Shown here: positions 24,836-32,808 of the stretch, in pieces
Layout: each line of letters begins with the position of its first letter
How positions within the stretch are numbered: position 1 is the first letter of the stretch
Notes under the pieces: model-generated
Told to the model about the DNA's origin: nothing
Seen by the model: the letters and a program-made list of their open reading frames with translations, nothing else
Databases searched by the model: none
Assembly: GCF_025960985.1 (NCBI RefSeq)
Contig: NZ_JAOQMX010000022.1
Span: 1-64,000 of the forward strand
Source of the DNA: Flavobacterium psychraerolatum
Lineage (GTDB): Bacteria > Bacteroidota > Bacteroidia > Flavobacteriales > Flavobacteriaceae
DNA: 64,000 nt
Reading direction: 5' to 3'
Made by a program: the position numbers and the translations under genes

Positions 24836-26032
24836 CTATCGTATTTGTCCATCCCCGTAAACATACCATTTATTGGTTACCAAATGCTGTAAACCAATTG
24901 GTCCACGTTGGTGTAATTTGTCAGTGCTGATGGCCAATTCGCCACCTAAACCAAATTGTCCACCATCGGTAAAACGAGTCGAAGCATTGTGATATACAGA
25001 TGCTGCGTCTACATTCTCCATGAATACTTGCGCATCATCTGGAACTTCCGTAATGATCGAAGCAGAGTGACCGCCACAATATTTATTAATTTTAGCAATC
25101 GCTTCTTCATCAGAATTCACGACCCCAATTACAATTTTATAATTCAAAAACTCTTCGTACCAAATTACTTCATTTTCAATTTCTGGAACCTGAGTCGCTT
25201 TTGCAAAGGCGCTATCTCCCAAAACTTCTACATTGAATTTTTGCAATTCGATAGCTAATTCCTTTGCAAAACTTTCCCAATTCGGAACTTTAGTATCTAT
25301 TAAAACCTTGTCAAGAGCATTGCAAACTCCAATATTGGTTGTTTTTCCGTTAATGATGATGTCCATCGCTTTTTTCAAGTCGGCAGATTGATTCACATAA
25401 ACAAAATTATTTCCACGACCACTTACAATTACTGGACAAGTAGCGAACTTTTTAGTGAATTCAATTAGTTTTTCGCCACCACGAGGAACGATTAAATCGA
25501 CTTTTTGTGTTGGTTTTTCTAAGAATGCTTGTGTTTGTGCTCTATCATAATTCAAGTATTCAACACATTCTGTAGCAACGCCATTACTCTCTAATGCTTG
25601 GTGCCAAAGGCTCACAATTTTTTGGTTCGAAAGCAATGATTCTTTTCCGCCTTTCAACAAGATTTTGTTTCCCGACTTAAAAGCGATTCCTCCCGCTTCG
25701 ACAGTGACGTCTGGGCGCGATTCGTAAATAATTAAAATAGTTCCAAAAGCAGCCGTTTTATTGCTGATTTTCATTCCGTTCTCGTGTGTAAACGTGAAAC
25801 GAACTTGCCCAACAGGGTCTTCCTGACTAGCCAATTGTTGCATCGAAAGGATCATGCCGTCCACTTTGGCATCATCAACCAGTAAACGTTTTTCCATAGC
25901 CAAATCATCACCGTTGTAATTGGCTAAATCTTGCTGGTTAATCGCTTTTAGGTTTTCTCTTTCTTGCTCTAATAAAGCTGCCATTGTAGTTAAAACAGCA
26001 TTTCTTTTTTCGATTGGAAGTATTTTGTTCAT
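24836..26032 (-). CDS. proA: Gamma-glutamyl phosphate reductase
   Basis: A 398-residue aldehyde-dehydrogenase-fold enzyme reducing gamma-glutamyl phosphate with NADPH, second step of proline synthesis. YESRPDVTVEAGGIAFKSGN is the family signature region; TTNIGVCNALDKVLID carries the catalytic cysteine, and GPIGLQHLVTNKWYVYGDGQIR is the typical C-terminus. The start is consistent with the first ATG; the protein lacks part of the N-terminal helix of longer homologues. Confidence 0.96.
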   Translation of the reverse strand: MNKILPIEKRNAVLTTMAALLEQERENLKAINQQDLANYNGDDLAMEKRLLVDDAKVDGMILSMQQLASQEDPVGQVRFTFTHENGMKISNKTAAFGTILIIYESRPDVTVEAGGIAFKSGNKILLKGGKESLLSNQKIVSLWHQALESNGVATECVEYLNYDRAQTQAFLEKPTQKVDLIVPRGGEKLIEFTKKFATCPVIVSGRGNNFVYVNQSADLKKAMDIIINGKTTNIGVCNALDKVLIDTKVPNWESFAKELAIELQKFNVEVLGDSAFAKATQVPEIENEVIWYEEFLNYKIVIGVVNSDEEAIAKINKYCGGHSASIITEVPDDAQVFMENVDAASVYHNASTRFTDGGQFGLGGELAISTDKLHQRGPIGLQHLVTNKWYVYGDGQIR

Positions 26033-26054
26033 TGTTTTTATTTTAATTGTTTTT

Positions 26055-26168
26055 GGGCGTGTCCCTATCGGGTCGGGCTATTTGTTCCCGCTTTTTTTAT
26101 CAATTGCCACGGGTTTAAACCCGTGGCAATTGATAAAAAAGAGCTCCACTACTATCCCTCACGCAAAA
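26055..26168 (+). repeat. Variable-core palindromic repeat, type B copy 1
   Basis: Outer arms: GGGCGTGTCCC, CGGGTCGGGC, GTTCCCGCTTTTTTT on the left and AAAAAAGAGCTCCACTAC, CCCTCACGCAAAATAG on the right. The centre is a perfect palindrome of 48 bases (26093-26140), half-sites TTTTTTATCAATTGCCACG and on to GGGTTT at the axis. The inverted copy at 49009-49119 has almost identical arms and an unrelated centre. It lies between argD and proA. Confidence 0.85.
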
Positions 26169-26201
26169 TAGTATGATTTCAACTATTTAAATCAATTTGA
26201 T

Positions 26202-26228
26202 AATTGTGCCACATACTGTGGCACAATT
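26202..26228. terminator. Hairpin downstream of argD
   Basis: AATTGTGCCAC (26202-26212), loop ATACT, GTGGCACAATT (26218-26228). A perfect 11-bp stem about 45 bases past the argD stop codon. A transcript-end or RNA-stability hairpin is likely; it shares ATTG.CCAC with the palindrome core just to the left. Confidence 0.5.
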
Positions 26229-26274
26229 GAGTTTATATTCTATTAAAAATAAAACTCTTGAAAAAGGTTAATCT

Positions 26275-27414
26275 TTACCCTTTCAACTCCGCCAACGACT
26301 CTTGCAATGCTACAATGAATGTATCAATAGCAGCAGTAGTAATTGTCAAAGGAGGCAAGATTCTCAATAAATTTTTATTGTTTGCTCCTCCGGTAAAAAT
26401 ATGTTTTTCAATAATCATTTTCTTTCTCAAGGCACTTACATCGAAATCAAATTCAACTCCAATCATTAATCCTCTACCTTTTACTTTTATGATTTCCGGA
26501 ACTGCTTTGATCGCTTCCAAAAAGTAGGCTTCAATTTTGGTAGCGTTTGCCATCAAGTTTTCTTTTTCTATTACTTCAAGAACAGCAATACTTGCAGCAC
26601 AAGCCAAATGACTTCCACCAAAAGTAGTTCCTAGTAATCCGTAGCTTGCTTTGAATTGAGGAGCAATTAAAATTCCGCCAATCGGGAAACCATTACCCAT
26701 ACCTTTTGCCATGCAAATAATATCTGGTGTGATGCCGTGAAATTGGTGCGCAAAGAATTTTCCGCTTCTTCCAAAACCAGATTGTACTTCATCCATGATT
26801 AGAACTACGTCATGAGCTTTACAAACTTTCTCCAACGCCTGAAAAAATTCCGTTGTTCCTTGGTCCAAACCACCAACACCTTGAATAGGCTCGATGATAA
26901 CCGCACAAACATCTCCTTTTTTCAATTCGGCTTCTACCAAATCAATTTCGTTCAAGGGTAAAAAAGTAACTACTTGTTGCGCATTAATCGGTGCAACAAT
27001 TTTCGGATTATCTGTTGTAGCAACAGCTGCAGAGGTACGTCCGTGAAAGGCGTTATTAAAAGATATAACTCTTGTTTTATTGGTATGAAAAGAAGCCATT
27101 TTCAAAGCATTCTCATTGGCTTCAGCTCCAGAAGAACACAAAAACAAGCTATAATCGGTATAACCGGATAGTTTTCCAAGTTTTTCTGCTAGTTCAACTT
27201 GCAATGGATTTTGAATCGCATTGGAGTAAAAACTCAAATTGTTCAATTGTTCGGTTACTTTGGCAACATAATACGGTTGCGTATGTCCAATAGAAATTAC
27301 TCCGTGACCAGAGTATAAATCTAAATATTCAATTCCTTTGTCGTCTGTAATGGTGCAATCTAATGCTTTTACAGGTGTGATAGGGTATAATGGGTAAACG
27401 TCAAATAAGTTCAT
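26275..27414 (-). CDS. argD: Acyl-ornithine aminotransferase (ArgD-like)
   Basis: A 379-residue class-III PLP aminotransferase. The PLP-binding lysine is in CMAKGMGNGFPIGG; VLIMDEVQSGFGRSG binds the cofactor ring; CSSGAEANENALKMA binds phosphate. Between argC and proA, it should make N-acyl-ornithine from N-acyl-glutamate semialdehyde. Ornithine aminotransferase (RocD) is the closest alternative family, but the position favours ArgD. Confidence 0.92.
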   Translation of the reverse strand: MNLFDVYPLYPITPVKALDCTITDDKGIEYLDLYSGHGVISIGHTQPYYVAKVTEQLNNLSFYSNAIQNPLQVELAEKLGKLSGYTDYSLFLCSSGAEANENALKMASFHTNKTRVISFNNAFHGRTSAAVATTDNPKIVAPINAQQVVTFLPLNEIDLVEAELKKGDVCAVIIEPIQGVGGLDQGTTEFFQALEKVCKAHDVVLIMDEVQSGFGRSGKFFAHQFHGITPDIICMAKGMGNGFPIGGILIAPQFKASYGLLGTTFGGSHLACAASIAVLEVIEKENLMANATKIEAYFLEAIKAVPEIIKVKGRGLMIGVEFDFDVSALRKKMIIEKHIFTGGANNKNLLRILPPLTITTAAIDTFIVALQESLAELKG

Positions 27415-27438
27415 TTTTTTTTGTTTTTTTGTTTTAAG

Positions 27439-27487
27439 GTTTCAAGTTTCAAGTTCTCGGAATAACTTGAAACTAGAAACTTGAAAC
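27439..27487. repeat. Hairpin between argC and argD
   Basis: GTTTCAAGTTTCAAGTT (27439-27455) pairs with AACTTGAAAC (27464-27473) and AAACTTGAAAC (27477-27487) around an 8-base loop, with a 3-base bulge. Fills the 79-base gap between the two genes. Confidence 0.6.
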
Positions 27488-27493
27488 AAATTT

Positions 27494-28471
27494 TTAAAAT
27501 CCACTCGGTTTCAAATGCAATCCTGTAGTTTCATCCAATCCAAACATTAAATTCATGTTTTGAATGGCTTGACCAGAGGCGCCTTTGAGTAAATTATCGA
27601 TAACAGAGGTTATCAAAACCCGATTTCCTTTTTTCAATAAACTAATAATACATTTGTTGGTTTGTACTACTTGCTTCATGTTGATGTTGGTTGTCGTAAC
27701 GGTAACAAATGGTTGGTCTGCATAGAAAGCTTCGTATTTGGCAACCAAATCTTCTAAGCTTTCTTCTGATTTTGTATATAAAGTAGCGAAGATTCCTCTT
27801 GGGAAATCACCTCTGTTGGGTACAAAAATCAATTCATCTGAATAAGATGCTTGTAATTGATTGATACTTTGGTTTATTTCGCCCAAATGTTGGTGTTCGA
27901 ATGCTTTGTAGTGTGAGAAGTTGTTGTTTCTCCAACTAAAATGTGAGGTTGCTGATAAACTTACACCTGCACCTGTACTACCCGTAGTTGCGTTGATGTG
28001 AACATCTTCGCTCAACAATCCGTCTGCTGCTAGTGGCAATAATGCCAATTGAATAGCGGTTGCAAAACATCCTGGATTAGCAATATGTTGTGCTTTTTTG
28101 ATATTGGCTTTGTTCAATTCTGGAAGTCCATAAACAAATGATTTTCCGTCAAATTGATTGTCTTTGGTCAAACGGAAGTCGTTTCCTAAATCGATGATTT
28201 TGGTCGCGTCAGAGAATGTATTATTTTCTAGAAACGAAATTGATTTTCCGTGTCCTAAACACAAGAAAAGCACGTCTACATTTGGGTTAACGGTATCGGT
28301 GAAATTCATATCAATATCGCCCATCAAATCTTGGTGCGCAGTAGTTAATGGTTTTCCAGCGTTTGTGGTGCTGTAGACAAAATCTAGTTTTGCATTAGGG
28401 TGAAACATCAAGATTCTAATTAATTCTCCTGCTGTATATCCCGAACCTCCAATTATTCCGATTGAAATCAT
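27494..28471 (-). CDS. argC: N-acyl-gamma-glutamyl-phosphate reductase
   Basis: A 325-residue NADPH-dependent reductase of arginine synthesis, making N-acyl-glutamate semialdehyde. GIIGGSGYTAGELIRIL is the nucleotide-binding start; IANPGCFATAIQLAL holds the catalytic cysteine; GSTGAGVSLSATSHF follows. The length is usual for type 1 ArgC. Next gene upstream is argG, 254 bases away with two repeat structures between. Confidence 0.97.
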   Translation of the reverse strand: MISIGIIGGSGYTAGELIRILMFHPNAKLDFVYSTTNAGKPLTTAHQDLMGDIDMNFTDTVNPNVDVLFLCLGHGKSISFLENNTFSDATKIIDLGNDFRLTKDNQFDGKSFVYGLPELNKANIKKAQHIANPGCFATAIQLALLPLAADGLLSEDVHINATTGSTGAGVSLSATSHFSWRNNNFSHYKAFEHQHLGEINQSINQLQASYSDELIFVPNRGDFPRGIFATLYTKSEESLEDLVAKYEAFYADQPFVTVTTTNINMKQVVQTNKCIISLLKKGNRVLITSVIDNLLKGASGQAIQNMNLMFGLDETTGLHLKPSGF

Positions 28472-28501
28472 AACTCTTTGTTTTTAAACATTTTTATTAT
28501 T

Positions 28502-28562
28502 TTAACCATTAAGAAATTAAGTTTTATTCATTTGAATTTTTCTTGATTTCTTAATGGTTTAA
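28502..28562. repeat. Palindrome upstream of argC, AACCATTAAGAAAT family
   Basis: TTAACCATTAAGAAAT (28502-28517) pairs with ATTTCTTAATGGTTTAA (28546-28562). A related, less perfect copy is at 31187-31237. Confidence 0.6.
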
Positions 28563-28605
28563 AAAGATTGTAAAAGTTCATTTGAAAAACTTAAACTTTC
28601 TCTTT

Positions 28606-28676
28606 AGCCCCGATAGCAGTGAAAATCCTTTTTGGGCTGGGGTTCAGCCCAAAAAGATTGTAACGAATAGCGGGAC
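28606..28676 (+). repeat. Variable-core palindromic repeat, type A copy 2
   Basis: The left arm AGCCCCGATAGCAGTGAAAA and right arm AGATTGTAACGAATAGCGGG match 20187-20258; the centre here is TTTTTGGGCT...AGCCCAAAAA. It lies between argG and argC. Confidence 0.8.
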
Positions 28677-28725
28677 GGAATTTCCTGCATAGCAAAATGT
28701 TTCTGCTCCTTAGAAAAACTTTTAT

Positions 28726-29922
28726 TTATTCGTAAGTTTCGTTGTTTACTGCCGAAAATATGTTTTGAGCGTTACCCAAAATTTTGATAAACCCTTTGGC
28801 ATCGTCAGACGTCCAAGCGTTATTCATTTCGCCATATTGACCAAAACTGTTTGTCATCAAGTCATTTTCAGACTCGATTCCGTCTAACACAAAATGATAC
28901 GGTCTCAAAGTTACAAATACTTTTCCGTTTACATTTTTTTGCGTGTCTTCAAGGAAAGCCTCGATGTTACGCATCACAGGATCTAGAAATTGCCCTTCGT
29001 GGAAAAGCATTCCGTACCAGTTTCCTAGTTGCTCTTTCCAATATTGTTGCCATTTTCCTAGTGTGTGTTTCTCCAATAAATGGTGCCCTTTGATGATGAT
29101 TAGGGGAGCAGCAGCTTCAAAACCAACTCTACCTTTAATTCCAATAATCGTGTCACCTACGTGCGTATCTCTACCAATTGCATAGGCATTGGCTAGTTTT
29201 TCTAGGGTTACAATATTGTTCGAAGGTTTGTCTTTTTTGCCGTTGATAGATACTAGTTCACCTTGCTTGAACTCAAGAGTTACTTTTTCTTCTCCTTCTT
29301 TTATCAATTGTGAAGGGTAAGCCTCGTTTGGTAACGATTGGTGTGAAGTCAAAGTTTCTTTTCCTCCAACAGATGTTCCCCAAAGACCTTTGTTGATGGA
29401 GTATTGTGCTTTTTCCCAAGAGTAGTGCACGCCGTTTTGAGCTAAATAATCAACTTCTTCTTGTCTTGACAATTTCAAGTCACGAATTGGAGTGATGATT
29501 TCGATCTCTGGAGCGATGGTGTGGAAAATAAGGTCAAAACGAATTTGGTCATTTCCTGCACCTGTACTACCATGTGCGATAGCGGTTGCTCCAATAGATT
29601 TAGCATATTTTATCGCTTCGATCGCTTGAAAAACTCTTTCGGCACTTACAGAAAGTGGGTAAGTATTGTTTTTTAAGACATTACCATAAATTAGATATTT
29701 GATTGCTTTGTCATAGTATTTGTCTACAATAGTAAGGTTGGCATGTTTGGCACTACCTAACTCATACGCGCGTTCCTCAATATCGTTAAGTTCTTGATCG
29801 TCAAATCCACCTGTGTTGATTAATACAGTGTGTACTTCGAATCCTTTTTCGTTTTTTAAATATTTAAGGCAATATGAGGTATCAAGACCTCCACTGTATG
29901 CTAGTACTACTTTTTTCATCAT
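28726..29922 (-). CDS. argG: Argininosuccinate synthase
   Basis: A 398-residue ATP-dependent ligase joining citrulline and aspartate. The PP-loop is AYSGGLDTS at residues 8-16; THVGDTIIGIKGRVGFEAA and LWGTSVGG are also family-typical. The length matches the usual 400. Being downstream of the deacylase step, it uses free citrulline. It lies 96 bases downstream of the GNAT gene. Confidence 0.97.
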   Translation of the reverse strand: MMKKVVLAYSGGLDTSYCLKYLKNEKGFEVHTVLINTGGFDDQELNDIEERAYELGSAKHANLTIVDKYYDKAIKYLIYGNVLKNNTYPLSVSAERVFQAIEAIKYAKSIGATAIAHGSTGAGNDQIRFDLIFHTIAPEIEIITPIRDLKLSRQEEVDYLAQNGVHYSWEKAQYSINKGLWGTSVGGKETLTSHQSLPNEAYPSQLIKEGEEKVTLEFKQGELVSINGKKDKPSNNIVTLEKLANAYAIGRDTHVGDTIIGIKGRVGFEAAAPLIIIKGHHLLEKHTLGKWQQYWKEQLGNWYGMLFHEGQFLDPVMRNIEAFLEDTQKNVNGKVFVTLRPYHFVLDGIESENDLMTNSFGQYGEMNNAWTSDDAKGFIKILGNAQNIFSAVNNETYE

Positions 29923-30018
29923 TTTTTACTTTTGGCCAGGTCCGTTTGGTACCTAGTTGATTATTATTGAATGTTGCTTTATTGTTGTTCATCATTATTA
30001 ACAAATGATGCTTGTTTT

Positions 30019-30648
30019 TTATTTTTTTTCTGTGATAGTCAAAAGAATGGCTTGCTTTATGGCTTTTAATCGGTTTAATACCTTGACATTAAAAGGATGT
30101 TTGGGCGGATCTTTCGGTTTTTCTTTCGGGTCAAAAAGCATTCCGGTGCACAAACAAAGTTTGTTTTCTTTGCTTTTCAAAATCTCATAATTGGTACAGG
30201 TTTGGCATCCTTTCCAAAAACTTGGATCAGTGGTCAACTCTGAAAACGGAACAGGTTTGTACCCCAAATCCGAATTGATTTTCATTACTGCTAATCCAGT
30301 TGTGATACCGAAAACCTTAGCTTCTGGGTATTTCTTTTGCGAATAATCAAAAACAAATGATTTGATTTTCTTAGCCAAACCTAGATTACGGAAGTCAGGA
30401 TGCACAATCAATCCAGAATGTGCCACAAATTTTCCATGTTCCCAAACCTCTATATAACAAAAACCAGCAAATTTGCCATTGGCCAATGCAATTACAGCAT
30501 CTTGGTTCATCATCTTTTTTTGAACGTACTCTGGAGTTCTTTTAGCTATTCCTGTACCTCTCAACTTGGCAGAAGTTTCTATGGTATCACAAATTTCTTG
30601 TGCATATTTGAAATGCTCTTCCTGAGCTATTACGATATCAATATTCAT
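30019..30648 (-). CDS. GNAT acetyltransferase, first gene of the arginine operon
   Basis: A 209-residue GNAT protein: HPDFRNLGLAKKIKSF is the acetyl-CoA loop (R-N-L-G-L-A), with VAHSGLIVHP before it and KVFGITTGLAVMKIN after. The last 70 residues have four to five cysteines (WKGCQTCTNYE, LCLCTG), possibly a metal site. The pathway needs an N-acylglutamate synthase and no ArgA or ArgJ is in the window, so this gene, first in the cluster, is the best candidate; that role is inferred from context. The start ATG overlaps the stop of a possible 70-residue leader ORF. Confidence 0.85.
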   Translation of the reverse strand: MNIDIVIAQEEHFKYAQEICDTIETSAKLRGTGIAKRTPEYVQKKMMNQDAVIALANGKFAGFCYIEVWEHGKFVAHSGLIVHPDFRNLGLAKKIKSFVFDYSQKKYPEAKVFGITTGLAVMKINSDLGYKPVPFSELTTDPSFWKGCQTCTNYEILKSKENKLCLCTGMLFDPKEKPKDPPKHPFNVKVLNRLKAIKQAILLTITEKK

Positions 30649-30857
30649 TTGAGAGTTGATTTATTGCGTTGTGAGACAAATTTTGATTGTTTTTCGGAAT
30701 TACTAATAGATATAATAGCACAGTGCAACCATATAAATGGATACGAAGATTGACTATAACTTTTGTAAATAGGATTTGTTAATCCAATGCTAGATAACAG
30801 TTGCAATTCCAAAGCAAAAAAAATGAAAAATGAATAAAATGTGATTGAGCCAAACAT
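30645..30857 (-). CDS. Possible 70-residue leader ORF of the arginine operon
   Basis: Starts at the ATG at 30857, just after the leader hairpin, and ends with ATGA overlapping the GNAT start, the arrangement of coupled genes. The first 35 residues are hydrophobic (FGSITFYSFFIFFALELQLL). It has no arginine run that would suggest classic attenuation. It resembles nothing known to me and may be chance; the exact overlap is the only support. Confidence 0.3.
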   Translation of the reverse strand: MFGSITFYSFFIFFALELQLLSSIGLTNPIYKSYSQSSYPFIWLHCAIISISNSEKQSKFVSQRNKSTLK

Positions 30858-30880
30858 GGTAGATACTATACTAATAGCAT

Positions 30881-30903
30881 CCGTACCTCGGGAGAGGTAA
30901 CGG
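30881..30903 (-). promoter_or_regulatory. GC-rich hairpin in the arginine-operon leader
   Basis: On the minus strand CCGTTACCTC, loop TCCC, GAGGTACGG: a 9-bp stem with one bulged T, in otherwise AT-rich DNA, about 60 bases after the -7 box. ACGGATG is repeated directly on each side of it. A regulatory RNA role is inferred. Confidence 0.45.
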
Positions 30904-30956
30904 GTCTGTTCATCCGTGAATTAGAAGTAATATGTACACGTTTATTATTCATAGAA

Positions 30957-30964
30957 CAAAAGTA
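30957..30964 (-). promoter_or_regulatory. Arginine-operon -7 promoter box
   Basis: The minus strand reads TACTTTTG (TAnnTTTG). A start a few bases downstream would give a leader of about 300 bases before the GNAT gene, containing the hairpin at 30881-30903. The remainder of 30965-31265 holds only AT-rich DNA and the repeat at 31187. Confidence 0.5.
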
Positions 30965-31186
30965 CAATTATTTTTGAAAATTAGCAGTACGAAATTATTT
31001 TTTATAACAATTTAATCGTTATCTGTTGTATCTTGAAAAAGGGTCATGAATTAGTCAATTTAACTGCCTTGTAGTTGGTTCTTTTTGTCAGAGTTAAAAA
31101 ATAGATTTGTAGTCAATACAAACAGTTATTTAAATTATCAAATTGACTTCATCTGAATTTTTAAAAAAAAGAACGTTTTTAAAAAG

Positions 31187-31237
31187 TTAAACCATTAAGA
31201 TATTTAAGTAATTACTCTTAAAATTTTAATGGTTTTA
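31187..31237. repeat. Palindrome, AACCATTAAG family copy 2
   Basis: TTAAACCATTAAGATATTTA pairs imperfectly with TTAAAATTTTAATGGTTT (31218-31235). Related to 28502-28562. It lies 30-80 bases past the stop of the minus-strand lipoprotein gene and could also end its transcript. Confidence 0.5.
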
Positions 31238-31265
31238 ATGATACTATTGAAAAAATCAGTTAATT

Positions 31266-32447
31266 TTAGTTAAAATGATTTTGTGCTATTATGTTTTTTA
31301 TTTTTAATTTTAAGTCTTCTCCTGTGTCGTATATCATTTGTTGATTATCAGGAAAAGGAACTACTCTATTATTAAAGTAGTTCAAGTAATTGTCATCTGC
31401 CGCTCGTCGATCTCCTTTGTAATTCGAGTAAATATTTTCAAAAATGAATTGGCTGCTAATCGGAAAACTTTGTATCAATTGCTTGGTTTGAGTGTTATAA
31501 TAATCAACTTTTGCAGTAACCATACTGGTTTTTAATTGTCTTATTTCATAGATTCGAACTGTTGCTTTCAGCATATTATCTATTAAAACTTCTTTTCCTG
31601 ATTTATCCAAAACAACTTTTCCGTTTGAATCTAATAGTTTTTTTAATCCGTCTTTAATGATACGTTCTTTTATGAATTCTCTTTCTTTTATCTGTTCTGG
31701 TGAAATCCGAATGTCTCTAAAATTGATTGCCATTTCGTAATCGTAATCAATACCTTTGGTTTTGATACTGTGGTAAACAGTCCATTTATCATTTAATCCA
31801 TACGTGTTAAAATCTAATAACTCATTTTGTAAGCGAGTTGGAATAATCAAATTGGTTTCGTTGCGTGTATAAACCGTTACAAAGTCGGTCCCTTTGAATT
31901 GAGCTTCATCTCTTAATTTTAAAATATCTTTATAATTAGGACTAATTTGGTTGATGTAGTTAAAATCGTCAAATGCTTTTCTAAAGTCCATTTTGTTATT
32001 CGAAAGCATTAATTTTTTGCTATTAATATACAAATAACTAGCAAGTGCATTTTTACTATCTACAATTTGGCTGTTATAGTTATCAAATGGGAAAATAGCA
32101 TTTCGTCTCAGGTTTATTATTTTCAACGGTAGGATAGGGGTAATACTTTGTTGGCGGTTGTTGAGTGCAAGGTATGTATTGTATATTCGCTCTAAGTTGG
32201 CAGGATTCCCATCTTGTTTCATTAGATTGATGCTGTTTAAATCTCTTTGTTTGGCTTTTGCAAAAGCTTCTTCTAGCATATAAACATAATCTTGTTTGCT
32301 TTTTTTGTCTTTATTTGATCGTAAATTCGAAATGGCATTGTCGATTGCTTCATCGTAGTTTCCGGACGTTAATAAATTACGTGTAGTTCGCACACCGCAG
32401 TTTATCATTAGTATAGAAATAAAACTTATAAGTATAATTTTTCGCAT
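31266..32447 (-). CDS. Hypothetical lipoprotein
   Basis: About 393 residues from the ATG at 32447; an in-frame ATG at 32459 would add four residues but lies only six bases past an exact -7 box (32465-32472), too close to be transcribed, so the second start is preferred. The signal peptide ends in the lipobox MINCG. The body is helical at first (NYDEAIDNAISNLRSNKDKKSKQ, TPR-like) and then mixed, with many Asn and Lys. No known motif is recognised. It is divergent from the cobalamin cluster. Function unknown. Confidence 0.7.
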   Translation of the reverse strand: MRKIILISFISILMINCGVRTTRNLLTSGNYDEAIDNAISNLRSNKDKKSKQDYVYMLEEAFAKAKQRDLNSINLMKQDGNPANLERIYNTYLALNNRQQSITPILPLKIINLRRNAIFPFDNYNSQIVDSKNALASYLYINSKKLMLSNNKMDFRKAFDDFNYINQISPNYKDILKLRDEAQFKGTDFVTVYTRNETNLIIPTRLQNELLDFNTYGLNDKWTVYHSIKTKGIDYDYEMAINFRDIRISPEQIKEREFIKERIIKDGLKKLLDSNGKVVLDKSGKEVLIDNMLKATVRIYEIRQLKTSMVTAKVDYYNTQTKQLIQSFPISSQFIFENIYSNYKGDRRAADDNYLNYFNNRVVPFPDNQQMIYDTGEDLKLKIKNIIAQNHFN

Positions 32448-32459
32448 ATGGATTTTCAT

Positions 32460-32808
32460 TTGAGCAAAAGTATTGTTTATAATTAGATTTTCAACAATTA
32501 CAAGTTATGAATAGAAGTATGCAAAGAGTATGCCTTTTTGATATTCTTTATCTTTCAAAATATCATTAATTGAACTGTATCCATTTTTTTTCTATTGAGT
32601 TTTGAAACTTTAAAAAACATTTGCGCTAATCATTAAAAGGTGGTGATTGCTTTTGATCTTATTGCTAATTTTATTTCAAATTCTTTTATTCGAGAATAAA
32701 TTCAAATACACTCTGTGCTGTACTTTTCTTCGGGATAGAAAAACCTTTCATCAGAATATTTATTTTACTTCTTTTAAAAATGATACTTTTGTTTTTTAAA
32801 GAAAAAAT
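32460..32808. promoter_or_regulatory. Divergent promoter region before the cobalamin cluster
   Basis: 349 AT-rich bases without a gene. The minus-strand box TACTTTTG (32465-32472) serves the lipoprotein and the plus-strand box TACTTTTG (32784-32791) serves cobQ, 18 bases before its ATG. No B12-box-like sequence is visible here, unlike the region at 36.8 kb. Confidence 0.5.
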
